Position numbers and translations under genes: made by a program
Notes under the pieces: model-generated
Told to the model about the DNA's origin: nothing
Databases searched by the model: none
The model's input: the letters and a program-made list of their open reading frames with translations, nothing else
DNA from: Streptomyces sp. NRRL WC-3618
GTDB lineage: Bacteria; Actinomycetota; Actinomycetes; Streptomycetales; Streptomycetaceae
Direction: 5' to 3'
NCBI RefSeq assembly: GCF_001280005.1
Contig: NZ_LGDW01000472.1
Location: 1-51,502, forward strand
Length of the DNA stretch: 51,502 nucleotides
In this document: positions 1-7,859 of the stretch, piece by piece
Layout of the letters: each line of letters begins with the position of its first letter
Position numbering within the stretch: the stretch's first letter is position 1

Positions 1-65
1 TCCGCCGTCATCGGGCCCTGCTGAGGAGACCGTCGAGGACACTGTCCTCCACACAACACACCAGG

Positions 66-806
66 TCAGGAACCTGCAAGATCGGCGGGCTCAAGATAAT
101 GGCCGTTGATCTGCTTGCCTCCGTCGAAGCCGCGTGAGCCGGCGGGTACCGTCGCGGCGGCCTTCACCGACTCGTCTCCTGTGGTGGCACAGGCAGGGCA
201 GTTCTCGCGGGCGGTCATACGCTCGGAAGTGACGTCGGCCCCGCGGCTGGGGATGGGTGAAGTGTCGCCGAAGTAGCGGTCGTTGATCTCTTCCAGGAGG
301 TCGTAGACCTCATCGGCGCTGTCCGGGCGCTGGGCAGGGTTCTTGGCCAGGAGGCGGCTGACCAGCCGTTCCAGTTCCACGGGAGCGTCCGGACGCAGGG
401 TGCGCAGCAGGGCGGGCGGCTCTTTGAGGTGCTGGTTGATCAGCTGCCAGGACGTGCCGGTGAAGGGCCGGCAGCCGGTGACCGCCTCGAAGAGCACGCA
501 TCCGAGCGAGTACAGGTCGGAGCGGTGGTCGAAGGAGCCGGACAGCGCTTCGGGCGCCATGTAGGCCGGGGTGCCGATCAGGACGCCGGTGGTGGTGATG
601 TCGTGCGTGATGCCGAAGTCCACCACCGTTGCCTCGCCGCTGTCCCGGACCATGATGTTGGACGGCTTGATGTCCCGGTGATTGAGGCCCGCCTCATGCG
701 CGGCGTCCAGAGCGTCGGCGACCTCCTGCAGCCATGGCCGCGCCCTGGCCGCAGGAGGTGTTCGGCACTCCTGCCTGGTACACCTCGGCAGGAAGGCCCC
801 ATACAC
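66..806 (-). pseudogene. Ser/Thr protein kinase, 5'-truncated fragment
   Basis: This is the C-terminal two thirds of a Hanks-type Ser/Thr kinase. Visible motifs are HRDIKPSN (residues 43-50, catalytic Asp45), DFG (63-65), APE (84-86) and the following DLYSLGCVLFE helix. The N-lobe is missing: there is no glycine-rich loop and no VAIK lysine. The first 16 residues of the open frame do not resemble a kinase, and homology starts near base 758. The tail carries a CPAC pair but no membrane segment or PASTA repeats. Without an ATP-binding lobe it cannot be an active kinase, so I call it a remnant. Confidence 0.8.
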
Positions 807-1045
807 ACCTCAAGGAACAAGGTGCGTACGGGGCTGGCCCGTTTGAGAGTTCGCTGCCTACCGCTGGTGCCGTCTGGCCCGCACCGGCGAACGCAGTGCC
901 GCTCTGACCTTCCACCAGACCCGCCGGACGGTAGAGGTGGAGGTCGAGTAGCTGACAGCGTGACCGCGCTCTTCGCCGTTCAGCGGGTTCAGGGAACGCC
1001 CCTCACGGGGGTAGCGCTCCTCGGGATCCCGGGCCATGTCTCCTC

Positions 1046-1711
1046 CTATGGAGCCGTGGTGCCGCAGTTCTTGCGGAGCTCGTTGTCGGCCCGGGTGGTC
1101 GGGCTGGAGCCGACGCCGGTGGCGAACCCCTTCATGACAGGGTAGTAGGTGTAGGTGCCGCCCCCGTCGTTGCAGTCGACCGACCAGCCGTAGTCGATGA
1201 AGGAATTGGTGGTGGACCTGGTGCCGTGCCAGACGTCGTAGCCGCGCGGGCCGCTCCAGGAACTGCGCCACATCTGAGTCTCGATGTGCTGGGACCCGAA
1301 CGAGCCGCTGCAGACCTGCGAGGTCTCCCAGGAGAACCAGGCGTTGGCGCCGCCGCCGTGGAAGGACACGTCCGAGATGTAGATGGAGCACTTGGTGACC
1401 GCTGCCGCGGCCGTGGCGCTGTCCGGCTTGGCCTCGCCGGCACGATAGGTGAAGGAGTAGGACTCACCGGACTCGGTCTTGCCCCACTCAGTGACCGAGG
1501 TGCCTTCAACAGCGGGCCTCGCGTCGTTGTCGATCTCGACATACCGAGTCTTGGACTGGCTCGGAGAACCGTCCTCCGCTGACGCGGACGAAGTGCCGAG
1601 ACTGAAGGCCGCTGCTACCGCACAAGCGACAGCGGCTATGGACAGATATGATCTTGAAGGTCGCGCAGATTCCCCCTCGTTGCGCGCCCGAAGTCCCGGG
1701 CGTACAGGCAT
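1046..1711 (-). CDS. Small secreted protein with four cysteines
   Basis: This encodes 221 aa. A basic N-region is followed by a hydrophobic stretch (about residues 22-38) and an ASA cleavage site near residue 45, so a Sec signal peptide is likely. The mature part is rich in Ser, Gly, Tyr and Trp and has four cysteines (in TKC, QVC, VDC and KNC contexts), enough for two disulfides. I do not recognise the family. The start at 1711 is one of two in-frame ATGs and neither has a convincing ribosome binding site. It sits alone between the kinase fragment and an unannotated stretch. Confidence 0.6.
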   Translation of the reverse strand: MPVRPGLRARNEGESARPSRSYLSIAAVACAVAAAFSLGTSSASAEDGSPSQSKTRYVEIDNDARPAVEGTSVTEWGKTESGESYSFTYRAGEAKPDSATAAAAVTKCSIYISDVSFHGGGANAWFSWETSQVCSGSFGSQHIETQMWRSSWSGPRGYDVWHGTRSTTNSFIDYGWSVDCNDGGGTYTYYPVMKGFATGVGSSPTTRADNELRKNCGTTAP

Positions 1712-1744
1712 CTTTACGCACCAGCGAAGATTCCATAGAGGCAT

Positions 1745-2162
1745 CGTTGGAGTCGATTGGATTTCGCCTCACCCGCCGGGGCGCAAGCCCAGCCCTGCCT
1801 CGTCAGCACGTTTCCGGGCATGCCCGGCCGGGCGGTCGGTTGCCGGGCCGGTGTTCCTGGACGGTGATCAATTCCCGGCGGGTTCAGGCGCGGACGGCGT
1901 CGCGTTCGCCGTCGGTGCAGCCGTTCTCCAGTACGACGGGGATGTCGCAGACCGTCAGGTGGTCGGCCCCTTCGAGGTGGGGACCCGCCGTGGACACCGG
2001 CCGATCAGATGATGATGCGTTGGGGTGGGGGTGCGCTCCAGCAGGCGTTGAGGCGACTGGGGTCGGCAACGCTTTTCGCTTGTGGTCTGTCCCGTGATGC
2101 CCTTGCCCGGGTTCCCTGAGTGCTTCACCATCTGTGATCAGACGGATACAGCAGTCGTGGGG
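1745..2162. other. Gap with a possible minus-strand coding remnant
   Basis: No complete gene is visible. On the minus strand about 35 codons ending at base 1884 (HLTVCDIPVVLENGC and neighbours) read like a genuine protein C-terminus, but the upstream part of that frame does not. It may be another gene fragment at the edge of the defence-gene debris that follows. Confidence 0.3.
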
Positions 2163-2575
2163 ATGGCTATGTCGTCGGGTACGGGCGGGGGCTACTGGGC
2201 GGACAAGGCGCTGCCCAGCGTGTTCAAGCACGATCTCCTCAAGCGGTATCTGCCGCAGTTCGGCGGCATGACGGGTACGCAGTCCCATGACAAGCGCGTG
2301 GTGTACCTCGACGGATACGCGGGCGAGGGCCGTTACGAGAACGGCGATCCGGCGTCTGCGGAGATAGCACTGAGGGTCGCCTCGTACCTGCGCAGCGGGC
2401 CAGGGTTGACGTTGGAGTGCTTCTTCTGCGAGCCGCAGGCGAAATCATTCGACCGGCTCCACGAGGTCGTCCAGCACTACCTGGCACGGGGCGTACAGGC
2501 GCACGCTCATCGCGGTGAGGTCGACGGCGTTCTCGACCGGGTTGTCGAGCGTGCCGTCCGGGAGTGTGGACGTTC
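2163..2575 (+). pseudogene. Three-Cys-motif partner protein (TcmP), N-terminal fragment
   Basis: The reading frame starts at ATG 2163 or 2169 after a GTGGGG stretch. It gives GYWADKALPSVFKHDLLKRY, then VVYLDGYAGEGRYENG and LECFFCEP, which I recognise as the N-terminal part of three-Cys-motif partner (TcmP) proteins. Full family members are several hundred residues long. Here homology stops after about 135 codons, near base 2570, where the sequence switches to an unrelated HNH endonuclease tail. TcmP genes often sit in phage-defence or mobile contexts. As a fragment it is unlikely to be functional. Confidence 0.7.
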
Positions 2576-2838
2576 GCGTACTCCGGTGCCTCCGCCTGGA
2601 CTGCTGCCGAGCGCCAGGCTTACGCGAACGACCTCGGTGACCCGCGCGCACTGATCGCGGTCTCCGCCACCAGTAACCGCAGTAAGAGCGACCAGGACCC
2701 CGCTACCTGGCAGCCTCCGGCGGCCGGCTACCGGTGCACGTACGCCACCGACTGGATCGCCATCAAGACCCGCTGGGGCCTGACCGTCGACCCCGCCGAG
2801 CAGAACGCGCTCACCGAGGCCCTCGCCGACTGCCCGAA
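2576..2838 (+). pseudogene. HNH endonuclease (DUF1524/GmrSD-like), C-terminal fragment
   Basis: In the frame opening at 2564 the translation reads SGASAWTAAERQAYANDL, then LIAVSATSNRSKSDQDPATW and a cysteine-containing tail ending ALADC. This is the conserved C-terminal half of actinobacterial HNH-family endonucleases, with the ND-G-P-L and SNRSKSDQDP signatures. The DxDH-containing N-terminal half is absent because the TcmP fragment is joined directly upstream. At its 3' side, near 2838, it runs into the antisense NACHT fragment. Both ends are therefore broken and the gene is a relic. Confidence 0.75.
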
Positions 2839-3597
2839 CAGCCGACGCTGCTCCTTCTCGTCGAGCTCCTTGCCCAGCGCGAACTCTGCCGCGTCCACCA
2901 GGTCGGACTCGGAGACCTCCGCGGTCACGTTGCGCGCGGTCATCTCCGCGACCTCGCAGAAAATGTCCGAGAGGTCGTCCTGGGTGAAGAGCGGACCACC
3001 CTGATGGCCCACCAGCTTGTCCAACTCCCGTTGGAGGTAGGTGTCGATCACGAACCGCAGGAAGTCGCCAGACGGGCCCGTCTGCTTCCAGGCGGCGTAG
3101 GCGAGGCAGAAGAACGGGGTGGTAAGCAACTGCCGGACTTCCGGGGCTTCCTCGGTGGTTGCGTCGATTGACAGGTGGTCCGCGAGCTCAAGTAGCTGCG
3201 CTCGCCGCCACGGCTGCAACTTCATCGTGGTCAGCCGGTGATGCGACTCCTTGGCAGGGTGCTCCGTCAGGCTTTTCCAGAGCCGCGCCTCGGAGTAGCT
3301 TGCCCTCGCGGACAAAATGACGGCTCCCCGGTTGCGAAGCTGGTCGAGGATCGGCTGCAGGCCCGAAAGTGGGTCGTCGTAGGACCGGAAGCCCAACATC
3401 TCGTCGAACCCGTCGATCACCAGTATCGCCAGTCCGGCCCGACACAGGGCCAGCACCGGTTCCCGGTCCAGGATGCGCGTGCCAGCGACCCGCTCGGTGA
3501 TCAGCTTGTCGAGGGTCGTCGCGCTGGACTGGCTGGAGGAGATGTAGATCGCTAACAATCTAATTGTTGTCGTTCTGTCAATCCACGTGGCAACCAA
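2839..3597 (-). pseudogene. NACHT/STAND NTPase, internal fragment
   Basis: The minus-strand frame contains ILVIDGFDEML, a Walker B box in the form typical of NACHT NTPases, then a sensor-like VILSARASYSEARLW segment and a helical region through DEKEQRRLFGQ. The Walker A P-loop that should lie about 70-90 residues upstream is missing, because a stop codon at 3604-3606 and an AT-rich palindrome (about 3552-3566) interrupt the frame. The C-terminus is cut at about 2839 by the HNH fragment. NACHT NTPases include bacterial anti-phage NLR-like proteins. With no P-loop this copy should be dead. Confidence 0.72.
3552..3566. repeat. AT-rich inverted repeat at the NACHT break point
   Basis: A perfect 6-bp inverted repeat (AACAAT-CTA-ATTGTT) lies in an island of AT-rich sequence exactly where homology to the NACHT protein is lost. 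It could be the scar of a mobile-element end. Confidence 0.35.
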
Positions 3598-3878
3598 GAC
3601 CAGTCATATGCCCGCCTTGGCAACCGGGGATCTGTGGCCGCGGGAGCCGGAGGCCGCGCCCGAGGCAGTGCAGAGCGCGCACACAGAGTCAGAGCCCTCA
3701 AGTCAACGCAACACTGCCACCACCCCGGCTCGCGGAGGCCCCCAGCAGCACGGCCCACGGATCTGGGCGGTGCGACGGCTGCGCCCAGAGGACCGGTCAA
3801 GTTCACGGTCCCAGGACGGTGATGGGGTCATCGATCTACGAGAGGTCAAGGGCCTGCAAACGTGCATGCCACAGAAGA

Positions 3879-4286
3879 TCAGGCTCGTACGTCCCGCTGC
3901 TGCACTTCCTTGAGCACTCCGGCCACCGTCGCGAAGTCGTTGTCCACGTGGAGGACGGTGTGCCCGTGGTGGACCGCGGTCGCACACACCAACAGGTCGA
4001 TCGCTCCAGCCGCGCGGTGCTGGCCCTGCTGGGTCAGTTTGTACTGGGCGGTGTCGACCCATCGCCAGGCGCTCTTCGGAACCGGAGAGAGCAAGCAGAG
4101 CGCGTCCAGTTCCTCTGCGAGCTCGTCCCGATGGGACGGGCTGGTTGCCGAGTAGAGAAATTCGGCCCGTGTCGGCTCGCAGAGGTGGAACACCCCGGCG
4201 GCAATGTGTCCCTCCCAGGGACGCAACGCACCTGGGGTGCGAAACAGGTGCCACAGAGCCGAGGTGTCCACCAGATATGTGATCAC
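3879..4286 (-). CDS. vapC: VapC-type PIN-domain toxin
   Basis: This is a 135-aa PIN-domain ribonuclease of the VapC family, predicted to cleave RNA (often tRNA or rRNA) when not held by its antitoxin. Conserved acidic residues are visible: Asp7 in LVDTSALW, Glu42 in RAEFLYS, Asp97 in AIDLLVCATA, and Asp115/Asp117 in LHVDNDF. The GTG start at 4286 overlaps the VapB stop codon (GTGA), which implies translational coupling. Length is normal and all catalytic acids are present, so it looks intact. It is the last intact gene before attachment-site copy A. Confidence 0.9.
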   Translation of the reverse strand: MITYLVDTSALWHLFRTPGALRPWEGHIAAGVFHLCEPTRAEFLYSATSPSHRDELAEELDALCLLSPVPKSAWRWVDTAQYKLTQQGQHRAAGAIDLLVCATAVHHGHTVLHVDNDFATVAGVLKEVQQRDVRA

Positions 4287-4516
4287 TCGAAGGCCTCGCG
4301 TCGTGCACGTTTCTCCGCGTCGTGCGCCGCCGCGGCCTGCTCGAACTCGCCACGCGCACCCCGCGCGGCCAGCTTCTCCGCAGCCTCCAGCCGCTTGATC
4401 CGCGCCACGTAGTCCCGGAGGGCCGCGTTGACGGTCTCCTTCTTCGTCGTGACACCCATGAGCCGCATGGCCTCGGCCAGCGCCTCGTCGTCGAGATCAA
4501 TCTGCGTGACGGACAT
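4283..4516 (-). CDS. vapB: VapB-type antitoxin
   Basis: This is a 77-aa antitoxin. The N-terminus (VTQIDLDDEALAEAMRLMG, then KKETVNAALRDYV) is a ribbon-helix-helix DNA-binding fold, and the charged alanine-rich helix from about residue 45 should wrap the VapC active site. I chose ATG 4516 because GGAGG precedes it by about seven bases; the longer frame to 4567 runs through the operator. It should bind the inverted repeat just upstream and repress its own operon, more tightly when complexed with VapC. Confidence 0.88.
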   Translation of the reverse strand: MSVTQIDLDDEALAEAMRLMGVTTKKETVNAALRDYVARIKRLEAAEKLAARGARGEFEQAAAAHDAEKRARREAFE

Positions 4517-4535
4517 CGGACACCTCCAACCTCCA

Positions 4536-4560
4536 TGATGTATGCACCCAGGATACATCA
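4536..4560. promoter_or_regulatory. vapBC operator, perfect 8-bp inverted repeat
   Basis: TGATGTAT and ATACATCA are perfect inverted repeats separated by 9 bases, lying 20 bases upstream of the vapB start in an AT-rich stretch that probably also holds the -10 region. This spacing suits a pair of ribbon-helix-helix dimers and points to conditional autorepression. Confidence 0.7.
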
Positions 4561-4844
4561 CCAACATTGAACGCGGCCATCGACCACAAACAGCCCCCTG
4601 AGGGAAGCGCGCCGAATGTCGGGGTTCCCATGGGCCACTTCCCGCTATCAGCGAGCCAGCGGAGACCTGCCCGACCCTAGCCCGAACTATCCCATAGGGG
4701 ATATGCCCGACTTGACCGGAATCGGCGTCCAGAATTTGTCCAGCCGATCACGAAATCATGATCGCGACAGGGTCGCCAGGACCCTCATACTCTCGCCCCG
4801 GCCAGGAAAGTGCCTGGTCAGAAGGTTTCTCCTCGCGTAGCGAG

Positions 4845-4909
4845 TGGTGGGGCGGGTGGGACTCGAACCCACGGCCGACGGATTATGAGTCCTTTGAGGA
4901 TCTTGGCGA
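4845..4909 (-). repeat. Attachment-site copy A: tRNA 3' half, CAU anticodon
   Basis: The reverse complement reads from the anticodon loop (CTCATAA, anticodon CAU) through the variable region, the T-arm (GGTTCGAGTCC) and the acceptor strand (CCGCCCC) to an encoded CCA. That is the 3' half of an elongator-Met or Ile2 type tRNA. Upstream of the anticodon stem the sequence departs from a tRNA, so there is no D-arm or 5' acceptor strand. The next bases on the plus strand (TTTGAGGATCTTGGCG) are shared by copies B and D and nearly by C. I interpret it as a displaced integration core. A small CTCGC/GCGAG hairpin just past the CCA may be the original tRNA terminator. Confidence 0.8.
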
Positions 4910-5374
4910 CCCTTGTCGATCCATGCTCATCCTGGCCGTTTTTCCAGGTCAGACGCGGTTTGGCGCCTCAGTCCTTCTCGGCCCTCGTCAGTCTTTTCCG
5001 ATCCTTGTGTCCAACCTGCGTCCAGAACGCGTCCCAGACGGGCACGCGCACCCGGTTCACGGACTCTCTCCCCAGCCGAGGAGAGAGTCTCGAAACCGTG
5101 CGCAACGGATTTCCTTTCCCACGATCAGCGACTCAAGGACAGGTGGATCGTCCCCGAGTACGCGGGGCCGGCATTTCCTCCGTCGCCTCAACGGCGTCCG
5201 CCTGCTCCCTGTGCACCCGAGTCGGCAGAACCGTCACGCAGCGGATTCACTTACCGATGCTCCCAAGGCGCGTGGGCAGCGTGTTCCCAGCCCTGTCGCG
5301 ACGTGTCCGACAGGCCGTCCGGTGGTCCGGGCTTCGCCTTGATCGCCCAGTGGGCCCCGGCACTCCGATCCGGT
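4910..5374. other. Integrase arm-like region of copy A and non-coding stretch
   Basis: About 190 bases after core A are closely similar to the sequence after core D, sharing for example TTTGGCGCCTCAGTCCTTCT. They contain spaced TCCTTG-like motifs, the arrangement expected of tyrosine-recombinase arm sites. The rest up to the aldehyde dehydrogenase gene shows no convincing gene. The motif GCAGCGGATT recurs here and near the other copies. Open frames in this stretch are tRNA-core shadows. Confidence 0.55.
5062..5089. terminator. Hairpin, 9-bp perfect stem
   Basis: GACTCTCTC and GAGAGAGTC pair perfectly across a 10-base loop. There is no U-tract, as is common for Streptomyces terminators. No gene directly abuts it, so it may belong to the attachment region. 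Confidence 0.4.
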
Positions 5375-6835
5375 TCAGAAGGGGTAGTGCGCTTGCTGCG
5401 TGGCGATGGTCACCCAGCGGGTGTTCGAGAACGCTTCGACCCCCCAACGGCCGCCGAATCGCCCGTACCCGGAGGCCTTCGCTCCACCGAACGGGGCTTG
5501 CGGTTCGTCGGCCACCGACTGGTCGTTGATGTGCACGATGCCCGTCCGGATCCGGCGCGCCACCGTCAGTCCGTGGGTGGCGTTCTCCGTGATGATGCCG
5601 CAGGTCAGGCCGTTGTCGGTGTCGTTGGCGAGGGCCACCGCCGTGTCGTCGTCGGAGAAGGTCTCGATCACGCAGACCGGGCCGAACGCCTCGGTGTGGT
5701 ACAGGTCCGCGTCCTTCGGGACAGCGGTGAGGACGGTCGCCGGGTGGACGGCGCCGTCCGGTTCGCCGCCGCCGAGCAGGACCTTCGCGCCCTTGGCCAC
5801 GGCGTCCGCGACCAGGTCGGCCACCCGCCGGGCGGCCTGTGCGCTCACCAGCGGGCCCACGACCGTGTACGGCTCCCCGGGGTCACCGGCCGCCAGCGAA
5901 CCCGCCTTCGCGGTGAACTTCTGGATGAACTCCTCGGCCAGGGACTCGTGGACGAGGATGCGGTCGCCGGACATGCAGATCTGTCCGGCGTTCATGAACA
6001 CGCTGAACGTCACGGCGTCCACGGCGTAGTCCACGTCCGCGTCGTCGAGGACGAGCACCGCGTTCTTGCCACCCAACTCCAGCACGGCGGGCTTGAGGTG
6101 ACGGGCCGCCAGCTCTCCGACGATCCGTCCGACAGCGGTGGAGCCGGTGAAGTTCACCGCCCGTACCCGCTCGTCGGCGATCAGCGTCTCGGCGATCTCG
6201 GCCGCGTCCTCACGGGCGTTGGTGATGACGTTGAGCACGCCGTCCGGCAGCCCGGCCTCCCGCAGCACGTCGGCGACCAGCAGCCCACAGGCGATCGGCG
6301 CGTCCTCGCTCGCCTTGACGACGACCGTGTTGCCCGCGGCCAGCGGCGCCGCCACGGCGCGCACGCCCAGGATGACCGGCGCGTTCCAGGGCGCGAACGC
6401 CGCGACCACGCCCAGCGGTTCGCGTATCGCCAGGCCCAGCGCGCCCTGCTCCTGCGCGCTGAGCACCTCACCGCGCGGGGCGGTGATCGCGGCTGCCGCC
6501 TCGCGCAGGATGTTCGCCGCCAGCATCACGTTGAAGAACGCCCATGGACGGGTGCCGCCCGCCTCCTGCGCCATCAGGTCGGCGACCTGCGCGCCGCGCC
6601 CGTCCAGCACGTCGGCGGCCTTGAGGAAGATCGCCCGACGGGCGAAGGGGGCCAGCGCGGCCCATGCCTCGAAGGCCGCGTCGGCCGCGTCCACGGCACG
6701 GACGACGTCCTCGGGACCGGCGGCGGCGACGGTGGCGTACACCTCCCCGGTGAAGGGGTTGATGTCGTCGGTGGTCCGGCCGGAGGCGGCGGGCACGTCT
6801 TTGCCGGCGATGTACAGGTCTCGGGTGATGGCCAT
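5375..6835 (-). CDS. Aldehyde dehydrogenase, probable benzaldehyde dehydrogenase (NAD-linked)
   Basis: This 486-aa aldehyde dehydrogenase resembles the salicylaldehyde/vanillin/benzaldehyde dehydrogenase branch. Catalytic residues are present: Asn151 in APWN, Lys174 in VVVKAS, Glu253 in LELGGKN and nucleophile Cys287 in NAGQICMSG. I chose ATG 6835 because AAGGAG precedes it at good spacing; the much longer open frame to 7915 is read-through. It lies 59 bp downstream of the malate/lactate-dehydrogenase-family gene and is the last gene of the minus-strand catabolic set. By context it should oxidise benzaldehyde, made by the decarboxylase gene two genes upstream, to benzoate. Substrate choice is an inference. 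Confidence 0.85.
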   Translation of the reverse strand: MAITRDLYIAGKDVPAASGRTTDDINPFTGEVYATVAAAGPEDVVRAVDAADAAFEAWAALAPFARRAIFLKAADVLDGRGAQVADLMAQEAGGTRPWAFFNVMLAANILREAAAAITAPRGEVLSAQEQGALGLAIREPLGVVAAFAPWNAPVILGVRAVAAPLAAGNTVVVKASEDAPIACGLLVADVLREAGLPDGVLNVITNAREDAAEIAETLIADERVRAVNFTGSTAVGRIVGELAARHLKPAVLELGGKNAVLVLDDADVDYAVDAVTFSVFMNAGQICMSGDRILVHESLAEEFIQKFTAKAGSLAAGDPGEPYTVVGPLVSAQAARRVADLVADAVAKGAKVLLGGGEPDGAVHPATVLTAVPKDADLYHTEAFGPVCVIETFSDDDTAVALANDTDNGLTCGIITENATHGLTVARRIRTGIVHINDQSVADEPQAPFGGAKASGYGRFGGRWGVEAFSNTRWVTIATQQAHYPF

Positions 6836-6894
6836 GAGGTCGTTCTCCTTGCTACGTAGCGTCGTTGATACGTGGTGATACGTGATCAGCTGGG

Positions 6895-7836
6895 TCAGGA
6901 CGGTTGAGCCACGGCCTGGTCGGTCAGTTCGGTGGCACCCGCCTCGACACGGTCGGCGGCCCGGACCATGCCGGCCGTTTCCTCGGCCGACAGGTCCCAG
7001 GCCGCGATGCGGCGTACGCCCTCGGGCCCGAGTTCGACGGGCACGGTGAGGCTGGTGCCGTGCACGCCGTACTCGCCGTCCAGCACGACGGAGGCGGGGA
7101 CGAGGGTCCCGGAGCCGGTGGCGATCGCCTCGATGAGACGGGCGGTGCCCAGGCCGGTGGTCCAGGTGGAGGTGCGGCCCGAGTCGAGGGCCACGTGCTT
7201 GGAGTACCAGGTGTCCACGTACTCCTCGGCGACCGTGCGCTGCTCGTCGGTGAGTACGACGGGTTCCCCGCCGATCCTGACCCGGCTGTACAGCGGGACC
7301 TGGCCCTCGCCGTGCTCGCCGAGCATCCAGGCGTCGACGTCCTTCGGCGGCACGCCGAGCGCGAACGCGATGCCGGTGCGCAGCCGGAGGCTGTCGTTGA
7401 GGGTGTAGCCGATCAGCCGCTCGCGCGGCAGCCAGCCCTGCCGGTGCACCCAGGTCAGCAGCGGGTCGACGGGGTTGGTGAGCATGAGCACCAGCCCGCC
7501 GAAGTCCGCTCCCGCCTCCCGCAGGGGACGCAGGCACTCGTTCACGATCCGCGCGTTGTCGGCGAGGAAGACGGAACGGGAGGAGTTCAGCCGCAGCGGA
7601 ACGGCGGCGCTCAGCACGACCACGTCCGCGTCGAGCGCGTCCTCGGGGGTGCCGCCCCGCACGGTGTCGGCGGTGGCGCCGAGGCCGATGGCGTTCTCCA
7701 GGTCCATGGTGTGGCTGGTGATCATGTTCGGCCGGGTGTCGACGAGCACGATCTCGTACGTCCCCTGCGCGGAGAGCAGGTTGAACGCTGCGGAGGAGCC
7801 GATGCCGCCGGCGCCTCCGATGATGACGACCTTCAC
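6895..7836 (-). CDS. Malate/lactate dehydrogenase family enzyme, candidate mandelate dehydrogenase
   Basis: This is 313 aa with a GTG start after GGAAGG. It has the Rossmann GGAGGIG loop (8-14), Asp33 ending strand 2 (NAD preference), the catalytic pair Asp148 and His175 (GEHG), and substrate-binding Arg87 and Arg151. The residue aligning with the malate-selecting Arg81 of E. coli Mdh (Gln in lactate dehydrogenases) is Leu81. A hydrophobic residue there argues against malate or lactate and suits a large apolar side chain. It sits between benzoylformate decarboxylase and benzaldehyde dehydrogenase genes, so I infer NAD-dependent oxidation of mandelate to benzoylformate. Another 2-hydroxy acid remains possible. 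Confidence 0.75.
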   Translation of the reverse strand: MKVVIIGGAGGIGSSAAFNLLSAQGTYEIVLVDTRPNMITSHTMDLENAIGLGATADTVRGGTPEDALDADVVVLSAAVPLRLNSSRSVFLADNARIVNECLRPLREAGADFGGLVLMLTNPVDPLLTWVHRQGWLPRERLIGYTLNDSLRLRTGIAFALGVPPKDVDAWMLGEHGEGQVPLYSRVRIGGEPVVLTDEQRTVAEEYVDTWYSKHVALDSGRTSTWTTGLGTARLIEAIATGSGTLVPASVVLDGEYGVHGTSLTVPVELGPEGVRRIAAWDLSAEETAGMVRAADRVEAGATELTDQAVAQPS

Positions 7837-7859
7837 GTGTGTGCCTTCCGTTCAACGGG

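Noticed and set aside
1884..2288. A 134-aa minus-strand frame antisense to the TcmP fragment
   Set aside because: Most of it is antisense shadow. Only the last about 35 residues look protein-like, and I noted those as a possible remnant.
4845..4909. A functional tRNA gene at any of the four cores
   Set aside because: The D-arm, 5' acceptor strand and 5' half of the anticodon stem are absent at every copy, so none can fold as a tRNA.
5145..5172. GTCCCCG-AGTA-CGCGGGG stretch resembling a type I-E CRISPR repeat
   Set aside because: It occurs once only, with no spacer-repeat periodicity and no cas genes in the window.
4758..5529. Open frames containing GGWDSNPRPTDYES or GAGGTRTHGRRIMSP, also seen at 23074-24189, 35089-35373 and 49748-50740
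   Set aside because: They are translations of the tRNA 3' half on the wrong strand. The same string appears at all four cores because the DNA is repeated, not because of a protein family.
4913..6859. Very long frames antisense to real genes (for example 4913-6859, 8397-10106, 12943-14769, 15755-17430, 29525-31912)
   Set aside because: High-GC codon usage suppresses stops in the other frames. These translations are low-complexity and each real gene with motifs lies on the other strand.
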